Translations under genes and position numbers: made by a program
Shown: piece by piece, positions 1 to 11,571 of the stretch
Layout of the letters: each line of letters starts with the position of its first letter
Numbering within the stretch: the stretch's first letter is position 1
Origin: Trichosporon coremiiforme
Taxonomy: Eukaryota > Basidiomycota > Tremellomycetes > Trichosporonales > Trichosporonaceae
Direction: 5' to 3'
Assembly: GCA_039545355.1 (NCBI GenBank)
Contig: BCJJ01000003.1
Span: forward strand, 1,819,092 to 1,883,091
Length of the DNA: 64,000 nucleotides
Notes under the pieces: model-generated
Told to the model about the DNA's origin: nothing
What the model saw: the letters and a program-made list of their open reading frames with translations, nothing else
The model's database searches: none

Positions 1-314
1 AGGGCACTCGTTACCGCAGCATGACGACCTATACGACTCGCCTGGTAGCCTTCGCGGCGAACACCGCGATACATTCGTACTGTTGTGAGTCCGCTTCCCG
101 TTCAGCTGTCCAATAGTCCTGCTGCCCTAGATCTGCGCGCGTGACTGGGGTAAGGTTATCTGATAGCTCCAGATACCGCGGCATCGGCTCATTGTCCGGT
201 AGCGGGTGGATGTGTCCGCCCGGTTCCCCGCTTCGTGATACGAAAGACGCTGTTAAGGTGCTGGTATTAATACATGGATGCTGTCTATGCCGTTTGCTTC
301 TACACTCGTGAGTC
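1..314. other. intergenic, no gene recognised
   Basis: This is the 3' flank of ISA1 and the left edge of the window. Open frames here carry no recognisable protein motif and no splice-linked continuation. Nothing further is supported. Confidence 0.5.
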
Positions 315-1096
315 TCAGAACTTGATATTGACTGCTTGTCAGCTTCTGCGCAATTGGTCGCGACCAGCGCAGGTCGCCACTGGGCGCAACTTACAGCTCT
401 CTCCACACCCGCAGGTGTCAACGATGTTGGGGTTGTCGAACACGAATCCGGCCGACAGCTTCGTGTCGCGCCAGTCCATGCGCGAGCCGATGATCGAGAA
501 CAGCGCCTTCGAGTCGATGAGCACGCGAACGCCATCCTGCTCGACCACCTCGTCGAACTTGCCTCCCGGCGGGTCAACGTAGTCAAGGTGGTACGCCATG
601 CCGGCGCAACCGCGTGTCTTGACACCTATCCGGAGTAGCTTAGGCTCGGTCGGGTTCGCCTGCAGGGCGCGGAGTCGCTCGATGGCCTCGGGAGTCTGTA
701 GTTGCAAAACATCAGGCGTTCGTGAAAGAGGAAGGAGGACACAAACCGGCAAACACATTTCCGAGGAAGGAGTTATGTCAGCCCCATTCGCAAGTACGGC
801 CACTCGGCACTCACCATAGTCAGGGCGGCCTTCTTGCTCTTGATCGTTCGTCGCGGGCGAGACGAGGAAGATGAAGAAGATGACGGCTTCGTGTCGAGGT
901 TCTTGCTCGGCTGGACGCTGGAGCCGGCCGACGCAGAAGCGGGAGGGTTGTTGAAGTTGGGCGGCGGTACTGTTGGCGTCGGCGTCGTTGTGCGAACCTC
1001 GGCGCGCGCAGGCGGCGTAGAGAGCGATCGGACAGCAGCAACAATCCGCGGCGCCTGAGCAAGGAGCCGAGAGTGGCGAAGGACGGAGAAGGACAT
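315..1096 (-). CDS. ISA1: mitochondrial iron-sulfur assembly protein Isa1 (ISCA1/HesB family)
   Basis: A-type Fe-S scaffold that helps assemble [4Fe-4S] clusters in the mitochondrial matrix. Three exons on the minus strand: 1096-815, 695-395 and 331-315, giving 199 aa. Both introns have GTGAGT or GTAAGT donors, and the second ends in gctgacaagcag. Residues 1-90 form an Arg/Ser-rich presequence and Pro/Ser linker without acidic clusters, as expected for matrix import. The HesB domain covers about 90-199 and has the three ligand cysteines: Cys124 in KTRGCAGMAY, and Cys189 and Cys191 in CGCGES. Using the last 17-nt exon gives the ending CGCGESFNIKF, which matches the family. Reading through the second intron would instead add an unrelated tail, so the spliced form is preferred. 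Identity is secure from the family motifs. Confidence 0.93.
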
Positions 1097-1813
1097 AGTG
1101 GTGTCGGTGGGCAGGTTGTCTGCGATGCGATGAAGCGTCCTTGTGCAGTCGTCTAAGTCGGAATAGATATAGTCAAGAAATATGTACCGGATCAAGGAAT
1201 GGACGGTGGTGATGCGAGGAATTAGAGCAGTGACGAAAGGGCCGAGGTGGCGACAAACTGGCTGACTGAGATGGAGCTCTCGTCGGCGAATGTCGGGCGT
1301 AGGATTCGACGCTTGCAATAAATAGCCCGCACGCGGTTGGCTGCTGAGCGGCTTTCCCACGGGTGCGGCGATACAGTGACGACCAGGCCCGGACCTTGGC
1401 TTGGGCGTCAGGGCTTACGCTGGGCGCGGTGAGTGTCGAGGACGTCGATGGTGATTTCTACGGTGGGCGGAGAAGTCGTTCTCATCCTATCAAAGCTACA
1501 TTGAGTGCATCCTGCGTTAGGATTCTGGGTGTAGCTCGGAGACCCTCGGACATCCTTAGCTGGAGGAGCTAGTCAACTGATCATCTGAGAAGCCGAGACC
1601 CAGGGCGATTTGCTTCCGCACAACGTCACAGCACCACAGCGAAGCGTTTCTTTTGCCGAGGGACGTCGCATATCCGTACGTCAATGTCCGATGTCCGATA
1701 CCAGGTGTCATGCATAACAGATAGGCTAGATTGTGTACAACGTGATACGATACAGTGAGACGTGGACTTGAGACATGGGCGCTATACCCTACGGCGGTTG
1801 AGTTGATTATGGC
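1097..1813. other. intergenic / ISA1 upstream region
   Basis: This stretch is the ISA1 promoter side and the 3' flank of the small Cys-protein gene. No coding exon, tRNA or obvious repeat is seen. Confidence 0.45.
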
Positions 1814-2065
1814 CTAAGGCTGGCCGAGCTGCCGCCGGCACAGCGTGCACTTGTACCATCCGTCCTCAGCGAGCTTGGGCTTACACATGCCTGAGAGGGT
1901 CAGCGTGCCCACCCTTACATCTTTACTCAGCGCAGACTCACCCCCGACATTCTCCCCGAAGCGGTTGCCCTGGCATCGGAACCGCTTCGCCTCGCTGTAA
2001 GCGTCGTCGAGCGACATGCTCGTTCTTGTTTGCGTCTGCGTCTCTGTTGCTGTTCGTTGGGCCAT
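1814..2065 (-). CDS. small two-exon cysteine-containing protein, function unknown
   Basis: Not recognised. Exon 1 is 2065-1942 and exon 2 is 1890-1814, giving 66 aa from the first ATG, or 50 aa if translation starts at the ATG at 2017. The 51-nt intron is canonical: GTGAGT donor, gctgac branch site, ctctcag acceptor. Splicing removes a Ser/Val-rich stretch and joins GNRFGENVGG to MCKPKLAEDGWYKCTLCRRQ. The protein then has four cysteines, in FRC, GMC and YKCTLC, spaced like a tiny zinc knuckle. The N-terminus is Thr/Gln-rich. The intron fitting so well is the main evidence for a real gene. A longer 5' part with unseen exons is possible. The zinc-binding idea is inference. Confidence 0.42.
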   Translation of the reverse strand: MAQRTATETQTQTRTSMSLDDAYSEAKRFRCQGNRFGENVGGESALSKDVRVGTLTLSGMCKPKLAEDGWYKCTLCRRQLGQP

Positions 2066-4230
2066 TGCCGATTGTGCCGTGAGTCTCACGAGTCTGATCG
2101 CCGGCTCGCTGCTTTTGTATCCCCACGCCCACCTGCGCCCATCAAGCCATGGCAGCCGAAGGCTATTGTTCGTGTCACGCATGCACCGCCGCGTGCACGC
2201 TTGCCTTGGCTGGCTGCCGCGTGCACGGCGTGCACAGACGCTGCGTACGCTTCGAGAGTGAGCGAGAAGACGGCTCGTCGACGTCGCTTCTGTGCATGAT
2301 GTGACCGAGAGTGCCCTCGGTGCACTGCTTGCTGTTCGCTCCTCTGCACCGACAAAGCAGCTCTTGGGAGCACAAACTTCCGTACCATGCCTCAAGCGTG
2401 ATGGCATGAGTGTTTCAGCGTTCGCGCGTTGGTACTGAAACTGGGGACCCCGCTCAGGCGCTAGTACTCGTGGTGACATGAGGCCGAACCCGCAATTAGC
2501 CATTCACTCGTTGAGGCCATGACATGCAGCAAGGCTGAATTGGAGCGTGGTGTAGGGTAGAGTAGTAAGACAACTCGTCACGATGTGCATGTGACTTGTC
2601 GAGTGCATGAGGGTGGGAGTGGCATTTACACAAGCTAAATCCGCTGATGAGAAGCCTCCCCTCACCGAGTAGAACGGCCTCAATAGCTTTCTGACCCACG
2701 CACTCACGACTGTCGGACAGAACATGTTTCCAGCAGCAGGGAGTTGAGAGTAGCTACGTCGATGACGGCTGAAATGTGTCAAGCGTTTGGATCTCGCCAA
2801 GAGCGGATTGCAGCTGCGGAATTCAAGCCAAGGCTCCGGAAGCTCAGACCAAACCAGACGCGGGGCAATGATGCGCTGCCGCCATATGCAACAGCCCAGG
2901 CAATGCCTAGTTCCGCGTTGCTGAATGTTGGCTCCAGTGATGAGCTCAGAGCTGGCCAGAGGCACGGAGGCATGCCAAGACAGCGCCGAAATGTCGAGCT
3001 CTTCCAAGAAGAGCTGTGGATGGGTCTCAGAGTACCTGCTGTTAGTGGCTGAGGAATGTCTTGAGGCATGCTCTACTTTCAGGCAGTCAGCTGTTGCGGT
3101 CGAGTCAGTAAGGGGGTTGAGTCAGTAAGGGGGTTTCAGTCCTGGACTTCGAGAGAGCGTTTCACATACACAACGCTCCCGCTGACCTTATCAATCACGC
3201 GAGCAGCCGAGATCCGAACAACACCGGCCGTCCACGACTTTGCCGAGGGTGGCGTCTTGAGCTCTGGGACATTGAGTGCCATGAGTGATGAAGGGGCGGC
3301 CTGTGCGTCGGCGCGACGGAGCGACGGCAGCGGACACGCTGATCCGAGCAGGCTTTAACGGGCGCTAAGCGGCTGAGCTTTCCTCAAACGAGCAGGAGCG
3401 GTGAGAAGCGTGAGTGGAGCACCACTTGGGCTGCCGAGGTCGTGGGGAGTTGGGGCGCCGGGAGATGTCGGAGCGAGAAGCAGATTCGACAGGAACTGCA
3501 ATCCTTGATCCTGCAGTTGAGGTGTGGAAAAGGGTGAGGATAGACGAGCGCATGGTTGAATTGCAGACACGGCCAGTCAGCAGTCGGCTACTGCAGCCTC
3601 ACGCGCTGCACGCGCTGCACAGCTGGGGAAGCATGAAGGGTTGATGAGGTGCTCGCCTGGAGCAGCCAGCCCAGCCCACCCAGGCCAGCCAGAGCGACCG
3701 GCTTGCCCCTCGCCCATGTTTCAGATCCCATCTCAGCATCACCGCTTCGTACGCTCACGACGCCTGCGGCGTACGGACCTGTCGAGTCGTTGCGTCTTCC
3801 GGGTTCGGAGTAGCTGAGGGGAGGAAACGATGGAAGGGAACTGGGGCTGAGTTCGAGTTCTATTCAGAAATGCAGAACACGCATTTCAAGCCGAGGCCGG
3901 TTGAGTAGGGCAGGGCGATAGGCTCAGCACGCCTGCGACGACGACGCTCGATGCAAGAGGGAAAGTCAAAATCAACGTGGGGACCCCGCACGGGCCGCAG
4001 TGTATTTGTGCGGGTACCTGCCAACGAGACGGTTTCAACGGTTGTGACGGGCCGTATTAGCGTATAGCCCTGCGCTCTGCTGTACTGGAATACCTGGCTG
4101 GCTGTTATTATTGTCGACGTTGATCTATCAGCCCGCATTCACCGCACTTGTCTTCCTTCCACTCCTTCACACTCGAGTCACCACCTCACTGGCCGCCCCG
4201 CGCGGCATTGCCCCCAATCGAACAGCCATC
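2066..4230. other. intergenic, 2.2 kb, no gene recognised
   Basis: Open frames up to about 165 codons exist on both strands but lack conserved motifs or intron-supported continuations. The region holds a perfect 17-bp tandem duplication at 3102-3135 and short CACGCGCTG repeats near 3600-3620. Its right end is the Hook promoter and leader, with pyrimidine-rich stretches before the ATG at 4231. Confidence 0.45.
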
Positions 4231-6987
4231 ATGTCGCGCCAGGAGAAAGATGCGCTGCTGGCGCTCTTCAACTCCTTCAGACCCTCACGGAGGGTCACAT
4301 CGTTTGAGCAACTCAGCGATGGCAAGGTCCTCATGGAGGTGAGTCTCGTGCACCTTCCTTCCTCCATCCCGATAGGCGAATCAACGGTCTGCTAACTCGC
4401 CTCAGGTGCTTCATCAAATGTACGGTGGCGATTTGGACACTCACACTTTATGCAGAGACACTGACAGGATAGCGATGCGACGCACTTCAAGAGCGGGCCG
4501 AAACCCCGCCCTGGCTCCATGTCAGGCGCTGTCAACGACAACTGGGTACTCAAGATGAACACCCTGTGAGCTCCATGCTTTGCGGTGAGCTGACTCCAAA
4601 GCAAGCGACTCTATCGTCTGCTTCTTGCATACCAGCTTCACCATCCGAGTGCGCCCACGCTTGAGGTCACCTCACTGCACGAGCCTAATTTCAATGCCAT
4701 CGCCCGCAATCCTCGGAGTTCTGAGGGCTCCGCCGGCCTGCTGCAGATCTCTCGGTTCTGTGTGGCCGTGGGTGCCATGGGTCCATCCAACGAGCGTGTT
4801 ATTGCCAAGATCCAGGCACTCGACGAGGGCTCGATGGTCGAGCTCATGAAAACCATCGAGGGCGTGAGTTTTTCGCCGCCGCCAAGCGGCCGTCGGTGGC
4901 AACCGGAGCTACTACGTCAAAACAAGAGGTCCGTGCTGATATTGCTCAGGTCATGGCGACATTGCCAGCACCAGTCGAAGACCCTTCCAAGGCCGACGAG
5001 ATCTCGTACGTCCATCTCTGAAACTACCCCGTGGCTGACAACGCAGCCCACCCTTCACCGCTGTCCGTAACGAGCGCGACAAGCTTATCTCCGAAAATGA
5101 AGAGCTCCGCGCTCGCTGCGACCAGCTCACAGAGCAGGTGTCTTCTCTGGCGAAGCAGATGGACGCGGCCAAGCAGGAGCAGGAGGCCGAACACCGTGCC
5201 TCCGTTGATTCCGCCACTGCCCGTGCGACGGCGGCCGCACAGAGTGCCGGAGAAGCCGAGTTGCTGCGAGCGGACCTCCAGCGAGCAGAGGATGGGTTAG
5301 CGCAGACGGAGGCCGAGCTCGAGAAGCAGACGGCTATCATTGCCGAGTTGACCCGAAACGTGAGCTTTGTGGGGCCCAACAGAAACTAACGCCAGTGCGA
5401 GGAGCTCAAGGCGACTGCCTCGGAGGTCAGTCGATTGCGTGAGCAAGTCGAGGAGTCCAAGCAGGTGGAGGAGAGGCTGCATCGCAGCGAAAACGTGATT
5501 GAGAAATACAAGAAGAAGCTTGAGGACTCGGCTGTTGTGCGCAAGGAGCTGCGGCAACTTGAGCAGGAGAATGCCACCCTAATCGATAAGAACTCGGCCC
5601 TTGAGGTGGACCTTCGGAAACTCAGCGCTTCCCGAGCGATGGTCGACAACTACCGCGCCCAGGTCGAAGCTCTCGAGAAGAGAGTCAACGAGCAGGCTGA
5701 GGAGTTTGCTCACCTCACCGTCCAGCTGGAGGAGGCACAAACGAGCGTTGCCACCCTCGAACGAGAACGTGACCGTCTGCGAGACGAGGTTCACATTCAC
5801 CAGGAGCGCATCAAGGAGTTGGAGTACGCGCCAGCTCGTCGCGAGTCAGCCATCTCTAACGAAGGTGACATGTCCCTTAAGGTGGAACTTGAAGCCGACG
5901 ATGTGATCGAAGCCCTTAGCAAGCCCCAACTGCGTCTCCGCATCCGAGAGCTCGAGCGCAAGCTCGCGAACGCTAAGGGATCTGGCGATGACAGCGACCG
6001 TGTGACGACTCTGGAGGGTCTCCTCGCCGATGCTTCCAAAGCTCGCGAACGCTACCAGGCCGACTACCTGGAAGCGAACCGCAACATGTTACTTGCCCAG
6101 GCCAAGCTTGAGCATATTCTCTCCGGCAAGGCTGGAGACGCCAAACAGACCGCTTCGGCTATGCAGCAGAAGCTGGACGACATGGCCGAGGAGCGGGAGA
6201 AGCTCTACCGGGACACGCAAGCTGCCGAAGACGCGCATGCCGACCTCGTTCGACAACTCACCGCTGCCAAGGCTGATCTCGCTCTGGTTGATAAGGACAA
6301 GCGTTCGATTATCAGCAGTGCCCGTGACGAGGCCAAGACCGAGTCCGCCAAGTTCAGCGAGCAAGTTAACAATTTGCAGGAGGAGATCACTCTGTTGCGC
6401 GAACGTGACAGGTTGCACCTCGAGGAGATCCGCCGCCTCATGGTCGACAAGATTGAACTCCAGAGCGCTGGGTTCGAGCGCAGACTTAGCGAGGCGCGCT
6501 CTTCGCTTGACGGAACCCTTAGCCCCAAGTCGGCCGAGCGAGATGGCCTCCAAAGGCGCAACGATGAGCTGCTCACCGAGGTTGCCAAGCTCACGGACAA
6601 GCTCAAGAAGGCGCGCGCCTTCATCAAGAACCAGGACGCCCTGTTCCGTGCCGAGCACGACAAGAGACTCGAGTCCGGCACGCAGGAGACTGCCAAGTCA
6701 TACGAGACCCAGATCCAGCAGCTCCGCAATGAGCTAAGCGTTGCCAAGGTGGGTTGCTCGGGGTCTCAAGGGCTAACCAATCTCAGCACAACGCACTTTC
6801 ACTTGACAGTCGATACCGCCTTGAACAGCAGCTTATGCTCTCCGCCTGGCACGACCTGGGAGCAAGAGTTGTTCGCGACCACGTCGGCGCCGCTGGCTTA
6901 CGCCGTCCTGTGGTAAGCCGCCCCACCGCGACTAGCTGGCTCGCCAGGCAACGCAGGCATCAGGATGATGCTCTCTTTGCTCGTTGA
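4231..6987 (+). CDS. Hook family dynein adaptor
   Basis: Hook proteins link cytoplasmic dynein, through FTS/FHIP, to early endosomes and other cargo. Eight exons: 4231-4338, 4406-4419, 4473-4565, 4602-4863, 4950-5005, 5047-5359, 5396-6748 and 6787-6987. Together they give 799 aa with phase closing exactly. The N-terminal HOOK domain (about 1-170) includes the segments NWVLKMNTLKRLYRLLLAY and ISRFCVAVGAM. Residues about 185-730 are a long heptad-rich coiled coil. The C-terminus ends with a SWLARQRR segment typical of Hook. Exon 2 is only 14 nt. An ATG at 4111 is open in frame, but the translation upstream of 4231 is not Hook-like, so 4231 was chosen. Family assignment is strong. The cargo is inferred from the family. 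Confidence 0.9.
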
Positions 6988-7688
6988 CGGCAAGGGCTGA
7001 CCGCGGGTGCGCGCGTTGTGGCTACCTTCATGCTGCGGCGCCGCGGAGGCTGAGTTAATCCTCACTGTTGTGATGAGGTATTCTCGCGCCCTGTGTATAG
7101 AGATATGTCTCGTCTCCCATCCAACTTCCAGTCCCATCACCGTGCCTGTTGAGGGAAAGGTAATTGACTATAACAAGAGAGACCAAGCCAAGAGACGAGC
7201 AAGAGCGAATGAATGATCGGAAGAACAGCCTAGACGAGGATGTAGTAGATACCGTAGAGAGGAGACTGCTCCGTCACCATGACCACCACACCCATCAATA
7301 CCACCACCAGTATAACACCTTCCCATTCTGTCCAACGACCAAGAAACGACCTGCACCCCAAACCTCACTGTCCCTACAAGTTTATGTTATTCCGCTAGCG
7401 CTCGTAGCCTCCACATTTTTCTTCCTCTATTTTAAAGCTCGCGCATATAGAATTTGGGTATGAATGATCTCTTTGCTTCAACGATACAGCGCCGCTGGCT
7501 GGAGTCATTTGCCACCCAAGACCACGAAGTCACTATCGTCCAGGCACGGCCGGCAGCTGTGGTGAGGTCAACCACGCGGATTTGCTTCCGGACATTTTCC
7601 CAGTCCGCGCGGCCAGAAATCTCGGAACGCTCACCTGTACGAGATCGAGCACACCGAAGTTGACAGCTTGCACCCCACCTCACTCGCC
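6988..7688. other. intergenic between Hook and bS6m genes
   Basis: This holds the Hook 3' flank and the bS6m promoter. A His/Pro-rich open frame near 7270-7460 has no supporting motif or splice structure. No RNA gene is seen. Confidence 0.45.
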
Positions 7689-8875
7689 ATGGTCCTCTAC
7701 GAGCTGTTCTGCATCGCGTCGCACAACCCCCAGACGCCGGTGAGTTTGACGATCGCCTTTGCCATGTCTTTTCTCCGCCGCGCTTCCTCGTCTCCGCCCT
7801 TCCTCGAGCTGTCCCGACTTTTCAACGACTCGGCTCTCGACCGCGTGCGAGCTACGTCAACAGACGAGGAAGCCGAGAGGGAAGGACAGAATCGAAAGGC
7901 TCACGAAGATCTACGAACGGCTGAGCTGACATTACAGCAAAACTTGCGCGGTCTCATCCAGAACATCGCCCGCAAGGTGCACCTCCAGGGCGGCGTTGTG
8001 CGGGAAGTCAAGGGTCTCGGTATCGGTCTCACGCTGCCTGAGCGCATGAAGCGTAATCAGCAGATTCACGACATCGGAGAGTAAGTCTGATACTCGGGCA
8101 ACAATATCGTGACGGTATGGCGGAGGGAAGACACGGCTATGGAAGGGATGGCCGAGATGACGCCGACAAGCGGTTTTGGTTTCCTCAACGTCGCCGAACG
8201 AACTTCTGCGGTCAAGGAGTGGTCGGCAGGCGAAAGTGGGGCACGCTCAGAGCTGCGATGTGCTCATCGCTACTGCTGTTACCCCGCCTTGACCGCTGGT
8301 GTGAGGAAGAATAGCCCCGGGTGTCAATATTGGGTGTAATTGTCCAGTGTCATCGGCCGCTGCAGCGTCTCGACGGCTCACCCCTCGCAATGTTGTCTTT
8401 CAGGTCCTCTTTGAATCATCCTACGCCTTCGTTTGGATGGTCTTGTTACCAGCTTCCGTGTGGGCTGCTTAGCTAACAACAGCCACTTCACGATGATGTT
8501 CGACACATCGCCACTGCTGCTCAAGCGTCTGAACGCTGCGATGCGCCGTGACCCGCAGGTTATTCGATGGACCTTCCTGAAGAAGGGAGACGGATTGTGA
8601 GTACGGTTACGCCGCCGGGCTGGAAGAGATAGCAAGATGGGTGGCTCCTGTTCGACGAAGTCATCACTAAGGTGGAGAGGCGCCAGAGTCACGCCGCTTG
8701 TGGCCAAGGACTGCGCTACTTGCCTATGAAGGCAGGCACCTCTCTTCTATTTGCGGCCAGGTCCGGAGCAGCTGCGTTCTGCCAGCTAGTAGCTAACATG
8801 AACAGGAAGCAGGTCAATCCCCCCGCTCCGTCGACCATTAGCGAGCTCGGCCCCGAACAGCGGGGCATGCACTAA
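7689..8875 (+). CDS. MRP17: mitochondrial small ribosomal subunit protein bS6m
   Basis: Mitochondrial homologue of ribosomal protein S6, a component of the small subunit platform. Four exons: 7689-7739, 7938-8080, 8483-8596 and 8806-8875, giving 125 aa. The N-terminus MVLYELFCIA is the first beta strand of the S6 fold. The middle has the segment VHLQGGVVREVKGLGIG, and the third exon ends in RWTFLKKGDG, both as in the family. The protein has no clear cleavable presequence, which is usual for bS6m. Introns 1 and 2 (198 and 402 nt) are long for this window, and intron 2 ends in gctaacaacag. NDUFA12 follows 283 bp downstream on the same strand. Confidence 0.9.
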
Positions 8876-9158
8876 ATCTCTCATTCATTGTATGCATAGT
8901 AGTCATGATCATCGCGTTCTCCTACCTCCCGTTGCACTGCATCTGCTTCTCTATGCATTGGCAGCATGAACTCTGTACGACATTGCATCTCGTACGCAGA
9001 GACGTCATGAGTTCGGAGGGTGCCACGGGCCATTTCGCCGAAACCCCAGGGTGGTGGTTCACTCCCAGGCAGGCCCGGCTGCTCGCGGCGGCTCAGCCAG
9101 TGGTGCAGCGTTGAATGATCAGCAGTCGTCGAGCAGCACCAGCAACACACCACTCACC

Positions 9159-10061
9159 ATGTCGATGTCTCTCGCCCGCACGATCAAGCACGCCAGGGCT
9201 GTTGGCCTCCGCCAATGGGTCCACGAGATGCAGTGAGTAGAACTGCTCGAACGCCGCGGGAATCGGATCGAACCCCGACGTTGATCGACTAAATGGCCGA
9301 ACGACGGCACAACGCGATCCCCGTTCCCGGGGCGGCGTGTAGCAGCGCGAAGCCAGCTGGAAGACGAATGGAGGTAGCTGACAGACAGGACCATCGGTGA
9401 CGAGAAGCTCGGTACCAAGGGTTAGTACGACTTGACGAAGGACGATCGGTTGGAAACTCGGAGATGTGCCGGCGGAGGGAGGAAGACCTGTCGGTGTCGC
9501 GGTGCGCGCGCCCTCCCATTGCGCTTCGGTGCCGCTGAGATGGTGGAAACTGGGAGGACCGGCATCGGAAGGGGACAGGTGCTACAGTCTGCGCCGGGAA
9601 GTGTTGTTGTCTTTCGTCAAGCTTCTTATATGATGACTGTTTAGCTGACCACCAGTCGGCGAGGACGAGTTCGGAAACCGCTACTACGAGAACTACAACC
9701 CGCGCGAGGAGCAGCCCGGTCGCCAGCGCTGGGTCGACCTTGTCCAGTACGACTTCAACGCTACGCAGATCCCGCGTCCCTGGGCTTCGTGGCTCACCCA
9801 GATCCGCCTCGACCCCCCTACCAAGGACGAGGTTGTTATCAAGAGCCAGCAGCCCTGGCAGGTCAAGTGGAACGAGACCCTGTGAGTAACCCTCATCGTT
9901 GCGCGGACGGGAAAGAGCGGAGGAGTGGATGCCAGCTGGGGAATGTTGAAGTGATTGCTGACAGTTGCAGTACCGGAACTCGTGGCCGCTTCATCACCTA
10001 CAACACTGCCCGCCCTAAGGTCACCGCCTGGGAGCCCCAGGTCAAGGCCCGCGGACAATAA
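9159..10061 (+). CDS. NDUFA12: NADH:ubiquinone oxidoreductase accessory subunit NDUFA12 (B17.2)
   Basis: Accessory subunit of respiratory complex I at the matrix arm/membrane arm junction. Four exons: 9159-9232, 9389-9420, 9656-9881 and 9971-10061, giving 140 aa. Diagnostic segments are VGEDEFGNRYYEN, QRWVDL, the region around IPRPWASWL, and a C-terminal YNTARPKVTAWEP, all in family order. Its presence indicates that the organism keeps a type I complex I. Start choice: ATG at 9159 is the first in frame, and a second Met follows two codons later. The stop codon lies only 78 bp from the SEC20 stop on the opposite strand, so the two 3' UTRs probably overlap or abut. Confidence 0.93.
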
Positions 10062-10139
10062 ACGCATAATATAGCCCAACATGCATGAAATAGACTGACA
10101 TACGGGTGTGGAAGTGATACATGGTTACTGCTCTACAAT

Positions 10140-11351
10140 CTAAAGCTCGACCTTGACCTTGACCGCCGAATCGTCCGCCGGCTGGCTCGGCACCACCTCC
10201 TCAATGATAGTGACGGTATCCGGCTCCTGCTTGACGTCCTTGGCGTCCTTGGCTCCCTTCTTGCCCTTCTTCGTCTTCTTGTCCTTCTTGCTCTTCTTCT
10301 TCTTGCCCGTATCCTTGCCCGCAGCCTTGCTTTCCCGCTCCTGCTTCTTGTCAAGCTCTTGCTTAACTACTCCCGCCGCTGCTCCTGCTGCTCCTGCAAC
10401 AGCCGCACCAGTGACGGCTGCTCCGCTGGCGACAGCTGCCCCCTGCGTCACAACGTCCTCGACGACCTTCCGTGCTGGCTTGCCCGTGAGGCCCATGCGG
10501 AGGAGCCTGAAGCTCCCCCCGACCCACCAGGCTGCGAACCCGCCCACACGGTCGAGCACGCGGCGCTTGATGACGTACGCAACGCAGAGGAGGAAGAACG
10601 TGAACGCGGCGGCGATGATCGCGCGGTCCCACCAGTCCGCCTTTTCGAGCGCCTTCACGATCTTGCCCGACGCACCCAGCAGGTCGTTGTACCGCTCGTA
10701 CAGAGACTGCGTGCTGCGTAGTGTCTCAGTCGACGAGTCTGAGGTCAGCTTAAGCGATGGCGCTGGCACAGCGGGGAAGAATAGAGAACGTACCGAGCAT
10801 CTGAACACTGAGCACACTACGCTCCAGCTCTGCCTGCATCAGCTGCGTCGTTCGTCGCAGCGCATCCGTGACCTCGTTCGTCTTCGTCTGAAGCGCATCC
10901 TCGCCGCTGCTGTCAGCTCAACCCATCCCGTGCAGCTTACCCGAGAACGCCGCTCGTCTCCTCCATCTCTGGCTGCAGCCGCGACTCGTCCAACTCATAG
11001 CGCGCATCTGCCAGCGCTTGTTTCCGCTTGCTGTCGATGAGCGCTGTGCGGTATGCGCGGTGCACACTTTCGTCAGCTGATTATTCGCGGTCATGCAGCT
11101 ACGCACCTCGTCCACTCGTCCTCGAGCGCCAGCACTTGGCTCAGAAGCTCTTCCCTCCTTGCGCCTGCCAGCTCGGCTGTCTCCCTCGCATCCTCTAAGC
11201 CGACGCGCACGCTCTCGAGGTCCGCTCTGGCTTCGCCGGCGAGGTTGCGCGCCAGGGTCGACGACTGCGCGAGTCGCGGAATCTGATACTCGCGCACGTC
11301 GGCAAGTCGGCGCGCGAGCGCCGGTAGTGTGTCGAGAGTCTCCTGCGCCAT
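10140..11351 (-). CDS. SEC20: SNARE Sec20, Golgi-to-ER retrograde transport
   Basis: Sec20 is the ER t-SNARE subunit, acting with Ufe1, Use1 and the Dsl1 tether, that receives COPI vesicles. Four exons: 11351-11107, 11066-10941, 10906-10794 and 10738-10140, giving 360 aa. The N-terminal half is helical. The Sec20 domain includes LRRTTQLMQAELERSV and STETLRSTQSLYERY, followed by one transmembrane segment at about 200-222 (AIIAAAFTFFLLCVAYVI). The C-terminal, predicted lumenal, part holds Ala/Gly-rich sequence and a lysine-rich block, and ends in KVEL, which resembles the HDEL of yeast Sec20. For exon 2 the acceptor after ctgacgaaag was chosen because the later CAG would give a stop in frame. 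Confidence 0.88.
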
Positions 11352-11571
11352 CCTCTGCGATTCAGGGCGTTACGTTGAGGAAGTGAGTGGTGTGGTCGAA
11401 ATGAATGTCAGATGTGGAGGAAGGCAGAGGAGTGACGTTTCGACATGTCGATTGACGTTTCAGGGCCAGGCAGCCAGCAGCCAGGACCGCTATTCAGTGC
11501 CGCTTGGCCGATCACCGGCTCCGCACTTGGTGACAAGTCGTGTCTTCCTCGTCTTCCTCCAACTATACCCA
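11352..11571. promoter_or_regulatory. shared divergent promoter of SEC20 and LCL3
   Basis: The 220 bp between the SEC20 ATG (minus) and the LCL3 ATG (plus) must contain both core promoters. No clear TATA box is seen. A pyrimidine-rich stretch (cttcctcgtcttcctcc) lies just before the LCL3 start. The call comes from gene geometry only. Confidence 0.4.

Noticed and set aside
10153..11040. 295-codon plus-strand frame opposite SEC20
   Set aside because: Antisense to four SEC20 exons that join in phase and carry SNARE motifs and a membrane segment.
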